NCBI GenBank assembly: GCA_024195265.1
Contig: JAJLRJ010000004.1
Location: 671,125 to 735,124, forward strand
From: Dendrophyllia cribrosa
Lineage: Eukaryota > Cnidaria > Anthozoa > Scleractinia > Dendrophylliidae
Length of the DNA stretch: 64,000 nt
Direction of reading: 5' to 3'
Shown piece by piece: positions 1-12,320 of the stretch. A model generated the notes under the pieces. The model worked only from the letters and a program-made list of their open reading frames with translations. It ran no database searches and was not told the DNA's origin. The number at the start of each line of letters is the position of its first letter. The first letter of the stretch is position 1. The translations under genes and the position numbers were made by a program.

Positions 1-330
1 AAGTTATGCAGAAACCATTCGAAGGCATCTCTTTATACTTGCTTTTTATTTTTCTTTTGTGTGTACATTTTGATGTAACCTGTAGAACTATGTACATCTT
101 TAAATGAAGTGTAGTGATTTAAGCGGTTAAGCAATCCTGTTGCTTTCGTTTGGCTAGTTAAGGGATTGTAAGTTACGCTGTAACCGTTCGGAAGCTTTTC
201 TTGTAGTTGCTCTTTTCTTTTGCGTGCAAACTTTGATGTAACCTATAGGATTATGTACATCTGGTAATATTGTAACCTCTGTGTGCTCTAGGACATCAAT
301 AAACGAGATGCTCGCCCCTGGAACTGTGTG
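1..330. repeat. Degenerate tandem repeat, about 168-bp unit, two copies
   Basis: The segment from base 1 and the one from about base 169 are diverged copies of each other. Both begin AAGTTA(T/C)GC and share GATGTAACCT and TATGTACATCT in the same order. An AATAAA at 298-303 follows the second copy, so this may be the 3' UTR of a plus-strand gene outside the window. No coding sequence is visible to support that. Confidence 0.5.
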
Positions 331-519
331 TTGTGTTCATTGAAGATTTATTACAAAATATTTTATACTCGTTTCATGGTGATTAGAGTATAACGATTGT
401 TTGTAAATGCTCTTGGATGGGAGGACTGCATATTCCCAAGAGCATTTCAAAACAATAGTTTATGCAAAATTTGGGGGGCAAACAAAGTGTGTTATGGGCA
501 ATTCGAAAATAGAGAATAG

Positions 520-682
520 GGGCCTGGTCGCACTACAGTCAAAAACAAAAATTAGCCCGCGCAAAATGACATAAAAACAAAAACATTCCACAAAAAGCGT
601 GTCCCACCGGAGCGGTTTCTTTTGTTTTCCTCGATTTTTGCACTGGCTAATTTTTGTTTTTGACTGTAGTGCGACCAGGCCC
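520..682. mobile_element. Hairpin MITE with long TIRs
   Basis: Arms of about 38 bp starting GGGCCTGGTCGCACTACAG are followed by their reverse complement ending CCAGGCCC. TAG stands directly before and after, a possible 3-bp target duplication. There is no coding content. The element abuts a second, unrelated hairpin at 683-864. Confidence 0.75.
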
Positions 683-864
683 TAGCCCATTTCTGAGTTG
701 CTCTTAGCCTCCTTTTTAAACCGAGGCCAAGTGCAAAACCATTCATATGAAAATGAGTTTTCTTTCACATGCAAATAAAACTTATATCCATATTATTTAT
801 ATGAATGGTTTTGCACTTGGCCTCGGTTTGAAAAGGAGGCTAAGAGCAACTCGGAAATGGGCTA
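683..864. mobile_element. Second hairpin MITE, adjacent
   Basis: Arms of about 65 bp beginning TAGCCCATTTCTGAGTTGC are repeated in inverted orientation, ending GGAAATGGGCTA, with a short AT-rich loop near 750-800. A few mismatches separate the arms. It is a non-coding foldback, and its 182-bp length is typical of a MITE. Confidence 0.75.
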
Positions 865-1610
865 TTGTGAATGGGTCACTTGAGTGCAATTTACGACTAC
901 ATTCTTGTGGTCGTTTTTAGTTTGCCACATGCACAAGCTACACCGCGCTGGCGAGCTCCAGTAGAGCGAAACAGCTGTCCGCGTTGGTGTCCCGCAAAGT
1001 CCACTTTTTTACGTAGTCAGATCAGCTTTGCAGTTTGTCGGTTACGTAAAAAGGGACGGGTAGGTAGTGCTATTGGCTCAGAACATTCGATCCTCCCCAA
1101 GAGTCCAAAAGTGGCAAATATTTCATCGGAAAGATTTCATATCATTCCACAAAACTTTTCGCTTATGGGAGCAACACTGATGGGGTTCACGGTTCACCGA
1201 GACCGTGCCCGAAACTGTTGGGTGCAGTAACGCCATGATGAAACAACGGCGGTTCTGCTAGTTTCAAGACACACTACTGAACAACGGAATTAACTAACAT
1301 TGTAAGGAGTCCAAAAATATATGCAAGAAGTCACGATTCCAATAGAGACACGGCCGCTTCAGACTTGGATCCAGGACGCTTACACCGTTATGAAGAAAAA
1401 CGTTCTCACAAGTCTTTGCTTGAAGACTTGTTCTTAACGTCATCCGAGCGTTGGCTATTTCCACCAATCAGCGTGGTTGATAGACAGTTTTCCTCCATCA
1501 GGAATTGTAAGGACTGAACGTTCTCTGATCGGTGGAAATATTCAACGGTCAGATGACGTCACGGGCATGCTTAACCAAACGACGACAGACGAGTAGGCAT
1601 AGACTTGCCA
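865..1610. other. No recognised gene
   Basis: The open frame 871-1230 (119 codons, plus) has no recognisable domain and no good splice context, so I do not call it a gene. The stretch 1440-1560 has short inverted segments around TATTTCCACC and GGTGGAAATA. Nothing else stands out. Confidence 0.4.
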
Positions 1611-1683
1611 CAAGTCGACTGCGAAGCCCCCGAGAGCGCGACGAAGTCGCGAAAAGCGAGCGACGAAGTCGCGAGTCGACTTG
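1611..1683. repeat. GC-rich hairpin repeat
   Basis: CAAGTCGACT and AGTCGACTTG close a 73-bp stem-loop whose interior repeats GCGACGAAGTCGCG twice. It is far more GC-rich than its surroundings and resembles dispersed cnidarian hairpin repeats. Confidence 0.5.
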
Positions 1684-1689
1684 TTTCGT

Positions 1690-2702
1690 CTGCACGAAAT
1701 CGAATTTAATTTGCATATTGTTGGCGCGAAAATATGGATGTGACGTAATGGTTCACGCATCGGGCTGGTAAAATGAACAGTTCTCAAATGACTGGATAGT
1801 CTGAATTCCACAATGAATTGTAATAAAAGGTGACAGGATGACAGGCCTAGCAGAAATCCTGCTCGTTGCTAAAAGCATTTCAGCCTAGCTTTATACGAAT
1901 AACTCTACCCCAAGAACGTTCCTTTCAGTTCAAACAGAAGCTTATCACGTACTGTTATGAGCTTCTGGTTCAAATTAAAGATATAACAGGCTTGTTGTCG
2001 TTTCTTTGATTTTAGGAAAAAATCTCTAGCTGTGATACTGGCAGGAGAAATTTACGCTTTCCATAGCCGTTTAGAATATTTAGTTAATACGCCATCGTTT
2101 GTTTGCTAGCTCTTGGCATTACAATGGAGCTTCTTTGGCTCAATTTGAAAGAGTTGCAAGATCACTGAGTAGCCGCTTAAGTAGGAATTATTCACTGCTT
2201 AGGATCAGTTCATTTCTCAGTCCGTGATTTAATGTGACCGCAAGTCTGCGGTTAGCATAACTTCTGATATAGTGTTTCTTCATCACGACTTCTAAGATCC
2301 AAGTCTTATGCGATAGTCACGGTCTATATTGGAATAGTGGCATCTTGCAATTGTTTTTAGCTTCTCAGAGTTGAAATAATGTGTTTCTCGGAGCTAGGCA
2401 GTATCTCCATTGTCAGAAGTATGGCGTCATTGCATCCGGTTTGAATTATTTGAATCTCTAGTATGATTCTGCGTTTCTATCAAGTTTCCCGGAAAATGAC
2501 GTCATGAAACTTAACGCCCTCTGATTGGACATCAATGCTGCCACACACCCGACACACCGCCGACCTAAAAACAAGTCGGTAAAAAATGGCGCGCTGCAGG
2601 CGAGAAAAGTTCGTTCTCCGCCCGACCACCGAAAACGAGAAAACGAAAAACGGACTTTTAGAAAGTCTAGAGTAGGCACTAAAGCGCGAGCGACCTCGGA
2701 CC
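1690..2702. other. No recognised gene
   Basis: The open frame on the minus strand at 2458-2781 runs into the hairpin at 2703-2777 and has no recognised domain. No other coding signal or strong repeat was seen. Confidence 0.35.
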
Positions 2703-2777
2703 TAATCTCGTACCCAGATCTCACTCGCGCTTCTACTGTACTGAAATGCAACCGTGGGAGATCTGGGTAAGAGATTA
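2703..2777. mobile_element. 75-bp MITE, TCTCGTACCCAGA family
   Basis: The ends are TAATCTCGTACCCAGATCTC and, inverted, TAATCTCTTACCCAGATCTC. The same short element occurs in the other orientation at 27935-28010, with matching interior (ACTGAAATG, CCGNGGGAGATCTGGG). The terminal motif TCTCGTACCCAGA is shared with the 6.3-kb element at 16847-23191 and with two fragments near 40870 and 41280. Confidence 0.7.
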
Positions 2778-3806
2778 CCAATCAGGCGATATAGGTATGC
2801 GATGTTCCAAATAATATTTTAAGCAATTGTACAGATTTTTGGTCATTTTGGCTTAAAAGGGGGAAGATCTAACGGGCTATGCCTTGAAATCACGAGTACT
2901 TAGGGAAAATCGCAAATTATTATTTTGTCTGAAAACGGGACAGAGTGTAAAGAAGTGAGTCCCACATCTCATTCACAAATTTTGAGAACCCGTCCTCAAG
3001 ACCACTGCATTGCTAATAGAATCACTTAACCATGTGTATACTTCCATCCATCGTAGAGCAGTTTTGTCAAATTCACAGCAAGTTATCTCACAGCACGGTT
3101 TAAGTACTTTTAAATTTTATTGAAACCATTACGACATTCTTTATGGTAACATAACATAACTTTTTCCAATTGTTTAAATGTGACGATTTTAAGTCATTTT
3201 GCAACGCGATTATTTTATACCAGCCTTGTAAAACAAACGCATTATAAATTCAAAAGTCGGCCCTCTAGCCAGTGCTGAGAATGACATGTGCCTTGGGTTA
3301 ATTATACGGTGCGTTCATTTGATTCGTTTATTTCGCGAGTTATACATAACACACAGAATTATCACAACAAATCCCTAAAATCGGGAATTAGAAGCAAGTA
3401 GATTTCAAAACGTTACTTGAATTTCGAGTGTGAGCAGGACTTAGCAGGAGGTATTCGACATACAGTTTATATATCCTCCCGTATTACGTTTATTATTAGG
3501 GAGATTAAGCATCACGTTTGTTTTTCCCGCGAACGGCAAAAACTCAAGATTCGAGGAAAAGTAAAAATAATCAACTGCAAGCTGACGTTTGGCGTTTACC
3601 GCGGTGCTTAAGGTAATAAGAGAAATTAAATTGCATTTCAACTCAACTAGCTAAAAGTGACATTCCTAGTGTTTGCGCCCTGCTACTTTCAAAGCATCTT
3701 TCTGCCTTGTTAAATAAAGGTTTTCGTTATTATTGTTATTGTTGTATTTTTGTGTAAAATGGCTTAAAATCGTAATAAATATATCTAACGTTTAACTTTG
3801 TACATA
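2778..3806. other. No recognised gene or repeat
   Basis: AT-rich sequence with only short open frames. I see nothing in it that I can name. Confidence 0.35.
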
Positions 3807-3810
3807 TTAA

Positions 3811-5818
3811 GGTGGCTCGACTGGGTTTTTTGGCGACATAACACCCCAACTTTGAACGGCTGATACTTCACTGTCTGAGCTCGGTCAGGCAAGCTGCTTC
3901 ACACATATACTAGAGATGAAATCAACTTTCCAAGAAAGTAGATTTGATTGACATCGGTGTTACCATAACAACGATCTGATGACGTCATGGTTTTTACATA
4001 TTAGTAATTTTCTCAACATCTAGACCTAAACTTTTAAAACGACTGTATGCCTCTTATAGTCTAGATGTATGTCTTCAAGACTGCAAAGTTTGAAAAAATT
4101 CTATGAGAGCGTTTTCGCATAAAATTGAGTTGAATATTTTCCATCAAAAATTTAAAAATTCGCATTACTTTCTGTTATTTCGTCGATGCCAGCGTTTTCC
4201 TGACAAATTGAAACAATATTTTCACCATATATTATTCATGTGCCATAAAACTACATTCCTTGAAGGTTTCATCCTGTTTACTTCGCTAGATTTCAGTTGA
4301 TGTGATCGGAAGCAATGTCTTAAATATACTCATTCTACTCACAGAAGTAACACTTTTGTTAGGGAAGCGTTTATTAAAAACTAGTCTATGAATTTTTTTT
4401 TAAATCTTTTGATCTAAAGTTGTACATGTAATGCACTATCTCTGCAAATTTCAAGTGCATTGAATCATTTTAAGGGCGCGAAATACAATTAAAGGTATAG
4501 GGGACTTTTGCATTCGTCTTCCAAAGTTTCATTGCCGTATTATTTGTTGACAGCTGGTTTATTTCAGGACTTTCTCTTTTGTCTACATTCTATACATTTG
4601 TGCACTTTTGAATAAATTTTAAACGTGTTACATGTGCATGACCGCAGCCTTATGTTAATTGCCATTGTAGTCATTGTACTATGAAAAGAATTTTTACGAT
4701 CGCTTTGGAGCATGCAGGCATGGCAAACGCGTTGTTTCAAAAGCGCACAAATATGTAGAATGTAGACAATAGAGAAAGTCCTGAAATAAACCAGCTGTCA
4801 ACAAATAATACGGCAATGAAACTTTGGAAGACGAATGCAAAAGTCCCCTATAATTTGAATTGCATTTCGCGCCCTTAAAGTGATTCAATGCACTTGAAAT
4901 ATGCAGAGATAGTGCATTACATGTTCAACTTTAGATCAAAAGATTTTAAAAAAATTTCATCGACTAGTTTTTAAATAAACGCTTCCCTAACAAAAGTGTT
5001 ACTTCTGTGAGTAGAATGAGTATATTTAAGACATTGCTTCCGATCACATCAACTGAAATCTAGTGAAGCAAACAGGATGAAACCCTCAAGGAATGTAGTT
5101 TTATGGCACATGAATAACATATGGTGAAAATATTGTTTCAATTTGTCAGGAAAGCGCTGGCATCATAGTTAATAGAACAAACTGGTTATGAAGCTCAACA
5201 AATTTCAAAAAGAGTGTACAAAGTTGCTTTGTTTTATGTTGAACGAACCGTGACCCTGCACATTGTTTTGTTTAACGTGTGAGCCCAAATGTTTCTACTG
5301 GTCAGTTGCTCATATGCATTTCAATACCTTTTGTGTTTTGTGCAGGGTCAAGGCAAACGAACAAAAGAAATGGAGAACAAAAACATATAACAAAGGACTG
5401 ACTGAGTTTCATAACCAGTTTGTTCTATTAACTTTGCTGGCATCGACGAAATAACAGAAAGTAATGCGAATTTTTAAATTTTTGATGGAAAATATTCAAC
5501 TCAATTTTATTCAAAAACGCTCTCATAGAATTTTTTCAAACTTTGCAGTCTTGAAGACATACATCTAGACTATAAGAGGCATACAGTCGTTTTAAAAGTT
5601 TAGGTCTAGATGTTGAGAAAATTACTAATATGCAAAAACCATGACGTCATCAGATCGTTGTTATGGTAACACCGATGTCAATCAAATCTACTTTTTTGGA
5701 AAGTTCATTTCATCTCTAGTTTATGTGTGAAGCAGCTTGCCTGACCGATCTCAGACAGTGAAGTATCAGCCGTTCAAAGTTGGGGTGTTATGTTGCCAAA
5801 AAACCCAGTCGAGCCACC
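3811..5818. mobile_element. 2-kb foldback element flanked by TTAA
   Basis: The left arm starts GGTGGCTCGACTGGG and the right arm ends in its reverse complement. The two arms pair almost along their whole length, about 850 bp, around a centre near 4650-4690. TTAA stands at 3807-3810 and 5819-5822, which matches the target site of piggyBac-type transposons. No transposase frame is present, so it is non-autonomous. The right arm is longer because it carries the separate insertion at 5165-5435. The termini are not the canonical piggyBac CCC ends, so the superfamily is tentative. Confidence 0.75.
5165..5435. mobile_element. 271-bp TIR element nested in the foldback
   Basis: The ends carry inverted GTTAATAGAACAAACTGG, about 28 bp in all. 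The 9-bp target GCTGGCATC is present on both sides (5156-5164 and 5436-5444). The corresponding uninterrupted site is visible in the opposite arm near 4190. A 9-bp duplication points to Mutator-like elements, though that is only a class guess. Confidence 0.8.
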
Positions 5819-5907
5819 TTAACATCCCGACATTTTTCCCATTCATATTAAGTACGACGAGTACTTTCGTTGCTTGACCTCACACCAAATATACACGTTT
5901 ACCTTTT

Positions 5908-6079
5908 ATAAATGGCGGCCGATTTGTTATTCTTTTTTCGGTGTATGTTTTTAAATTAGCCTCACTTGCCGCGTTAGCATATGTAAAATTCAAAAGAAAT
6001 TTTACTCTAAAATAAGGCCAGCGAGGTTAATTAACATGCACACTAGTAAAAAAATAAGAAATAGATCGGCCACCATTTG
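5908..6079. mobile_element. MITE, AATGGCGGCCGAT family, diverged copy
   Basis: Inverted ends AATGGCGGCCGAT / ATCGGCCACCATT enclose GTTAATTAACATGC-type inner repeats and the stretch AAAATTCAAAAGAA. A better-preserved copy lies at 56844-57026 inside an MTHFR intron. Confidence 0.65.
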
Positions 6080-6689
6080 TCATGCGTGTTAAGTTAAATG
6101 AAGAATGTACTTATGTTCACGAATAAGGTGTATTGTGTGATTAAGTACAAATAACTTCTCACAAATGGCAAGAATTTGTTAGCCATGCCTACAACAAAAC
6201 GTTTCAACTCAAGATAACAGGATCTTCCAAATGCAACGTTCTCTAATTCTAAGCTTCACTCCATTCCAACCTTTCTTGCTAAGTAGTAAACATGCATGTT
6301 TACTTAACTATGTCTTTGAACTGCGAACATCGCCAAAGTAACAGTGAGTGGTTCATTGGTTTGTTATAAAATGTAGTTAAGAATTGGGATAGATTTAGGC
6401 TCAATTAAGTCTATATATTAATTTCCAATGCTTTACCCAGAAGTCATCTTTTAGTCCAGAAAAGCTGTGTTGGAATGGAATGAAGTGAAACAAAAATAAT
6501 TTACCTTTTGGTAAGTTTTACTACTAAAAAAATTCCAATGAAACAGAAACAACCTCATGAATTGTCAGAATTGGATAAGTGTGGAAGAAGGTAGTCTGTT
6601 CCAGGTGTCCAGATAGTGGGGAACGAAGGATAGGTAGCGTGAAGGAAAAATATCGTGAGAGCTGACGAGGGGATAGGACGAAGAGGGTG

Positions 6690-6770
6690 GGATGGGGGGG
6701 GGGGGGGGGACGGGGGGGGGGGGGGGAAGGGAAGGGGAGGGAAGTGGAGTGGGGAGGGGGGAGTGGAGTG
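6690..6770. repeat. Poly-G low-complexity tract
   Basis: Two runs of about 14-17 G separated by AC are followed by GGGAAGG-type purine sequence. This gives long spurious open frames on both strands rich in Gly or Pro; they are not genes. Confidence 0.9.
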
Positions 6771-6853
6771 GGGTCGTTGTGTAGTCGACATAAAAAGCTC
6801 CTGCCTTCAACATAAAAAAATATTCACAGAATTTTCTGTTGGCAAATTCTCCT

Positions 6854-9800
6854 TCATATTTGGTCTTCTAATGTTAATAACTGGATATCTGGAGCAGACC
6901 TAACCATGTGCCTTGAAAATCGGACATTATCCCGTGACATGCATCCAGAAGCCAACTGTCCTGTAAACTTCCGCTCAAGAGTCGGGCTGGGACTACTGCT
7001 GGGCCGCTCGGGACTACTTTGATCCCATGAATGGGCAAAGTGGGGACTGAGACCGCGAAGGAAGGACGCTGGATTAGAAGACTTCCGGTTACTTGGCAGT
7101 TCAACTGAGCGGAGGAAAAAATAACAACAAAAACAACTGAACAAAGGGTCGGCTAAAAAGTGGGACGAATAAAAGGGTGTTTCTTTTTATTTCTATACAG
7201 AGTGTTCATTAAGTTATAAAGCTGGCAAATACGAAACGTAGAAATATGTTCCAACTTTTGAAATCAACAGAGACATTCAGCTGTTTTAAACCAAAGGAGA
7301 AAAATACCACCTACCTCGTGTATGCTGGAATGAATGACTTAGTTTAGGTGCAGATGATTTGACAGCATGTCTTGTTACTGAAGATGACGAGCTTGGCTCT
7401 TGGACAACTAAAAGGGCAGAAGAAATAACTAGTCATTCACAGAAACTACAAGGAAATTATGCCTTCACTTTAATTTGTACTTTATACAGTGTACTTTTAT
7501 GTTGAAGTCATTCGAAATTACACAACTTAAATAATTACCCCTTGTTGTCCCAGCGATTCCTGTTGAAAGCACAGCTCTGCTAAGAAGTGATGGATCTGAT
7601 ATGAAAAATCGAAACATTTAATGAAAATTATGTTTTTCTCTCTTAATATAAATGGTTAAAATAGCATAATGTTAGAATTCATCTGATAGTAAAGTGCTTA
7701 TTTCACTGCTGACCAACTTCCCCTTTTAACTCATGAATATGCGAAGTGTAAAACGAATTGTAACACTTAACAGTAGGAGAACATTTCACTTGATCACTCC
7801 ATCAGCTGTTAACAATAACCCCGCGATATGTAATGATCACCTGCCTTACCCATGTGGACAGTGTTGAAGGGAGGGGAGGGTGGGGAGTTAAACCCAAGGG
7901 ATGGGGGGTGGGGGTTGGTGTAGTAAAACCAATGGGAGAGGAGAGGGTCAGTGGGTCAGTGAACACTGAGCCTGCAATATGCAATGGTCATCTGCCTTGC
8001 AATCTTTTGCTTGCATAACTGAGATTACAGTATGAATCATGCGCACCATTTTCTATTCATAAATCATAAAATGGGGTTAGGGTGTAATGATAGCAGGTGA
8101 CCGGATGCTACGATATTGTTAACAGGAAAGAAACGGGTAAACTTTCTACCTGGTGTAATGATAGCAAGTGACCAGATGCTATGATATTGTTAACAGGACT
8201 TTCTACCTGGTGTGATGATTTTGTGATTATCTGATGCTTCTTTAGTTTGTGACAAGTCATCTATGGGTGCTGTGACCAGAATAATACCAGGCGGCAAAGA
8301 GTCATCATCTTCATCTGGTTCTGAGTCCAGTTTGTCTGTTTCAGTGTGATATGGGTGTGTGTCATTCTGGATTTGATCCTCTGTGATGTGTACAGATGTT
8401 GACTTAGGAACAGCTAGTGGGGCAGGTATGGGTGGAGATCCCTAAAATTCACACAAAACTGTTAAAAGATCTTTCTTATTCTGTGTTTTCTCTGAGTAGT
8501 ACAGTCATGTGGTCCAGAAAATTTACATACCTCCCCCATGGAAGGTTACTGGAAATTCTTAGTGTCAGGGGGTTCTCCAAAGCCCAAGTTTTAAAGGAAT
8601 TTCAGAGGGGTGGGGTCCTTCCAGGGTTGGGGTGGGGTTGGGGTATATATTAGATATTTTCTGGGACAACACATTTTCTTTGTGCTTGGTTTTTAGTATG
8701 GATGTTTTAAACCCCAGGGGTGGGTACTTGGGTTTAAACTCCAGGGGGTAGGTACTTGGGTTTAAACCCCAGGGGGTGGGTACTTGGGTTTAAACTTCAG
8801 GGAGTGGGTACTTGGGTTTAAACCCCAGGGTGTGGGTACTTGGGTTTAAACCCCAGGGGGTGGGTACTTGGGTTTAAACCCCAGGGGGTGGGTACTTGGG
8901 TTTAAACCCCAGGGGGTGGGTACTTGAGTTTAAACCCCAGGGGTGGGTACTTGGGTTTAAAGGGGCAATGTCTTGACTGAAATATCATGTTTCCATGACT
9001 ACATGTATGGCAGGGAGCTTGATTGCTTTATCTTAATAAAGGAAGAAAAAAATCACCAAAAGTGACGAACACAAAAAAATATGAACTAAAAAGACAAAAT
9101 AACGACTAAAAAACTCGAAATTCCACCAGAATGGAAACTTTGGATCCTTGACCGCCTGTCACGAAATCAAATTTCGTGAACTGTAATCCACTTCCATCCT
9201 TGTAATCCTGCACTTTTTCTCCAAACTACTGCTTCTGTTTTGCTCTATAGAATATTTTTATCCCATTTAGTTTAATTTTATATTTGGTGGCATTTGGCGA
9301 TATAACATGGAAATTAAGCAAACACAGTTTTGTTATTTATTGGTATCCATATTAAGGTTTGACTGCACATGTATTCGTCTAAAGTGATGATGGTTTGACT
9401 TTCGTGAATTGGAAATATACATCAAAGCTCTCACCTTTGATGCTAGTTCTATGAGGGACATCCATTGGTGGCGCTTTAAATTGGTCTCACACTAGAAAAA
9501 GAAAATATTAACATTAGTTAATTTAGGTTAATGAACAATTTATTGTACAGTCACTAGCGTATTATATTTCATGATCACATTGTCATGTCGATCGCCAAAT
9601 TGTTAGACGTTATTTTTGTCATTCTTGTTTTGTATTTCCCTTCCCTCCCTCCCAGCCAGTCAATAGGTCTGACCCAGAAGTCCCTAACTACAATGAAGTC
9701 TGCTCATGTTTTTGCCAAACACTGTCATTGAATTAATGTGTACGTAGTTAAAACAAACAAAAATCAGTGCTGGTTTAAAAACAATCAACTATTAATCACC

Positions 9801-12320
9801 CTTATGCCTGTTTTTAGGGGGTGTACATTTTGGAATATTGGCATGTCCTTAGCTATCAGAATTTCACCCAGTCACACAGCCATATTAATATTTAACCTGT
9901 CTTCACTTTGACTAGTGTGCAACTTAACATTACATTTTCATTATTACATGCTATTAATTCTTGAAATAATTCTTGAATTTGTTACTTTTAACAGATGAGT
10001 TCCTCGTTCAGTGTTAAGGTAAAATGGAAAGCTGTAGGTTCCTCTTCTTGTAATGTTGCATTTGGTGTTAGATGTTAACTCTATGGATCCCATAAACTGC
10101 AAAAAAATATTAAAAGTAAATTTAAGGTAGTGCTATAGAGGGCTAACTGTGCCATACTGAGCGAGATAGGAGAAGAAGGTACAGAGGCCAGAGTCCATGT
10201 TCAAGCTATTTATTTAAACAGTTTTTCCTGAGAATAAATAGCTAACAACTAAACAAAGAAAAGTCAGCTCACTTCTTTGATATTTTTGAATGGTAATTTA
10301 TTTATTTATTTTATTTTGGGGGAAGGGGGAAGGAGGCAGTGATCTAGAATCTGGCAGGTTTTTAATGAGGGTTAACAAAGTAACAAGATGATGCACAACT
10401 TATTATTATACCTGAGTAGGAAAGACAGCCAATTTCAGGTGAAAATGTTTTTGGGTTTTGAAAAATCTATACTGAATATCAAAACATAACAGGTCAAAAA
10501 AATACTTTGTGGGCCACATATACCCCCAGCAAGGGGAGAAGAGGTGTGATTAACTGAGAAATCTTGGTTCATTTATAAACAAATTCTTACATTATCTCTG
10601 TTGTTAGTCTTTCTATCTCTGTAAAACAGCATCCATACTCCTCTTATTACAACCCAGTACTGTATCCACTGAAAGCAAGTGACAACATGGAAATCAATGT
10701 TTGTCCCGCATGATTTTGGAGTGGTTTAATATTTATTTAATTTATTTATTGATTACTATTCATGGTGTTAAAAATATTATACAAAATATATACAGATTAA
10801 ATATGTTATTATAACCAGACATAATGTTACAAAGCAGTTAATTTGTTCCACACTTTCATTGTATCAGAATAAATAATAAAAGGTCATGGATTAGTCGAAG
10901 GTCATGACAGCTGGCATGGGAAGATAACAATCAAATCTAGACTGTTGATTGACTTGATCAGATCATGCATGGCAACACGAAGACAGGAAATGTCTGACAT
11001 ATTTTAACTTGATACTTGAACTGCCTGACATAACCAACGACAATCCCTCAAACCATTTATTTAACTCAACTGTTAATTTGATTTAAGAAAAGAACTAAGA
11101 AGACTCGGGAGAGAAGAACCCTTAATGAAATAATATATATATATAAGTGACGACTGAAAACATAAATTCATTAGATGATGACAGAAGCTGATCATAACAG
11201 CTTCTCATCATGAACAAGGGCAGGGTTTACATTCAATGGTGGTCGGTGACAGACATAACATCCAGCTGTTTTACCTTAAAACTAATAAAAAAATTTGGGA
11301 AGTCCAGCGTTCAAAGTCTACATCATTGCCATTGCGAGGGATTGGAGCGATTTTAGAATATCCGGCCACTTATTTACATATCCCAGAATGTTTTATAGAA
11401 CAAGGTATATGAAAAAAAAGGATCCATTCTTATTCAACGAGATGCAAATAAAATTAAGTGGCCAGGTATAATTTGTACAGTTACATGTAGCTTGAGGGAT
11501 TTACTGAGTGAGATGCAGGATTGTAGAAAATTAATTAAGTTTTTTTTTAGAACAAAGCATGATACAATGGGATGTATTGTTTTTCAATGAGATAGAAATA
11601 TAATTTCCATCTCATTGAACTAGTTTTCTGCAATCCCGCATCTCAGTGTCGGTCAAGGATCACGTTCATGCAGCTGCTTTTGGGAAATCCATGCCAGGGC
11701 ATAATCAAGACTTTATATGACTAGTATTCACCTTTTCACTTGAGTCTAGCTTTTTTCATATAAACAGTGGTTCTTATACATGCATAATTAAACTGTGAAA
11801 ATGCACCAAGTGGCATATCAAAAGATTTTTCTTTGCAACTGTCTCAAATCGCTATTTATTAAGCAAGGAGAAATCCTTTTATGTGTTATTTCTTTTCAGC
11901 TTGATCGTTTATTTTCTTTCTCTGGTATTGGAAGAAATTAATGCAGAAAAACAAGAATGCTTGTGCATTCATGTTATAATTTCAGCAATTCATTAACACC
12001 TTATTAGTTTCTTATCCAAATTGAGGCGAGCACAGATTTTCATAATTTTAATATGTAAGATTGATCGACTTTCTTCTTGATTTGTTATTCATTTCTTTGA
12101 TCGTAAATCGTGGAAATGGAACACTGTTTAGAATTTAAACTGCAGTGTAAGCTTAAGTCTTTCATCTCAGGCGCGCAATGAACAAATTAATATAAACTTG
12201 ATCGTGTCATGTCTAGAGGATTAAGCTAAATAGCAATCTGTATATATTTCGTACCTTGCTTCGACCTTCCTTCCTCAGAATATAATCTTCGTAATATTTT
12301 ACGCCATCGTCATTTGCCAT
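6854..12320 (-). CDS. Spliced gene for an unrecognised Ser/Pro-rich protein
   Basis: Six exons can be read on the minus strand. Exon 1 is 12320-12255 (22 codons, starts MANDDGVKYYEDYILRKEG). Exon 2 is 9491-9435 (19 codons). Exon 3 is 8441-8208 (78 codons, acidic SEPDEDDDS stretch). Exon 4 is 7595-7539, exon 5 is 7407-7315, and exon 6 is 7104-6854, which ends in the stop. All have AG/GT borders. Exons 4-6 join in phase 1, but exon 3 ends in phase 0, so a small exon of 3n+1 bases is missing from the model or a different splice site is used. The product is rich in Ser, Pro and basic residues, with no signal peptide, membrane segment or domain I can name. It looks cytosolic or nuclear, perhaps disordered. 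The function is unknown. Exons are sure to about 70 percent, their linkage less so. Confidence 0.55.
7860..7950. repeat. G-rich tract with quadruplex potential
   Basis: Repeated GGGAGGGGAGGGTGGGG and GGGGGGTGGGGG runs lie on the plus strand, which is the template strand of an intron of the minus-strand gene. The tract could form a G-quadruplex. Confidence 0.5.
8087..8215. repeat. Local duplication copying an exon border
   Basis: GGTGTAATGATAGCA(G/A)GTGACC(G/A)GATGCTA repeats about 67 bp apart, and CTTTCTACCTGGTGT precedes two of the units. Read on the minus strand, this duplicates the exon 3 donor context CACCAG/GTAGAAAG, so two equally good donors occur in tandem, both in the same phase. 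Confidence 0.6.
8705..8961. repeat. 28-bp minisatellite, about 9 copies
   Basis: The unit contains GTTTAAACCCCAGGGGGT followed by GGGTACTTGG, in head-to-tail copies with few differences. It lies in the intron between exons 2 and 3 of the minus-strand gene. GTTTAAAC is palindromic in every unit. Confidence 0.9.

Noticed and set aside
871..1230. 119-codon frame
   Set aside because: No domain, no splice sites, and not clearly coding in composition.
6555..6903. Four overlapping frames rich in Pro or Gly on both strands
   Set aside because: They are translations of the poly-G tract and its flanks; composition alone explains them.
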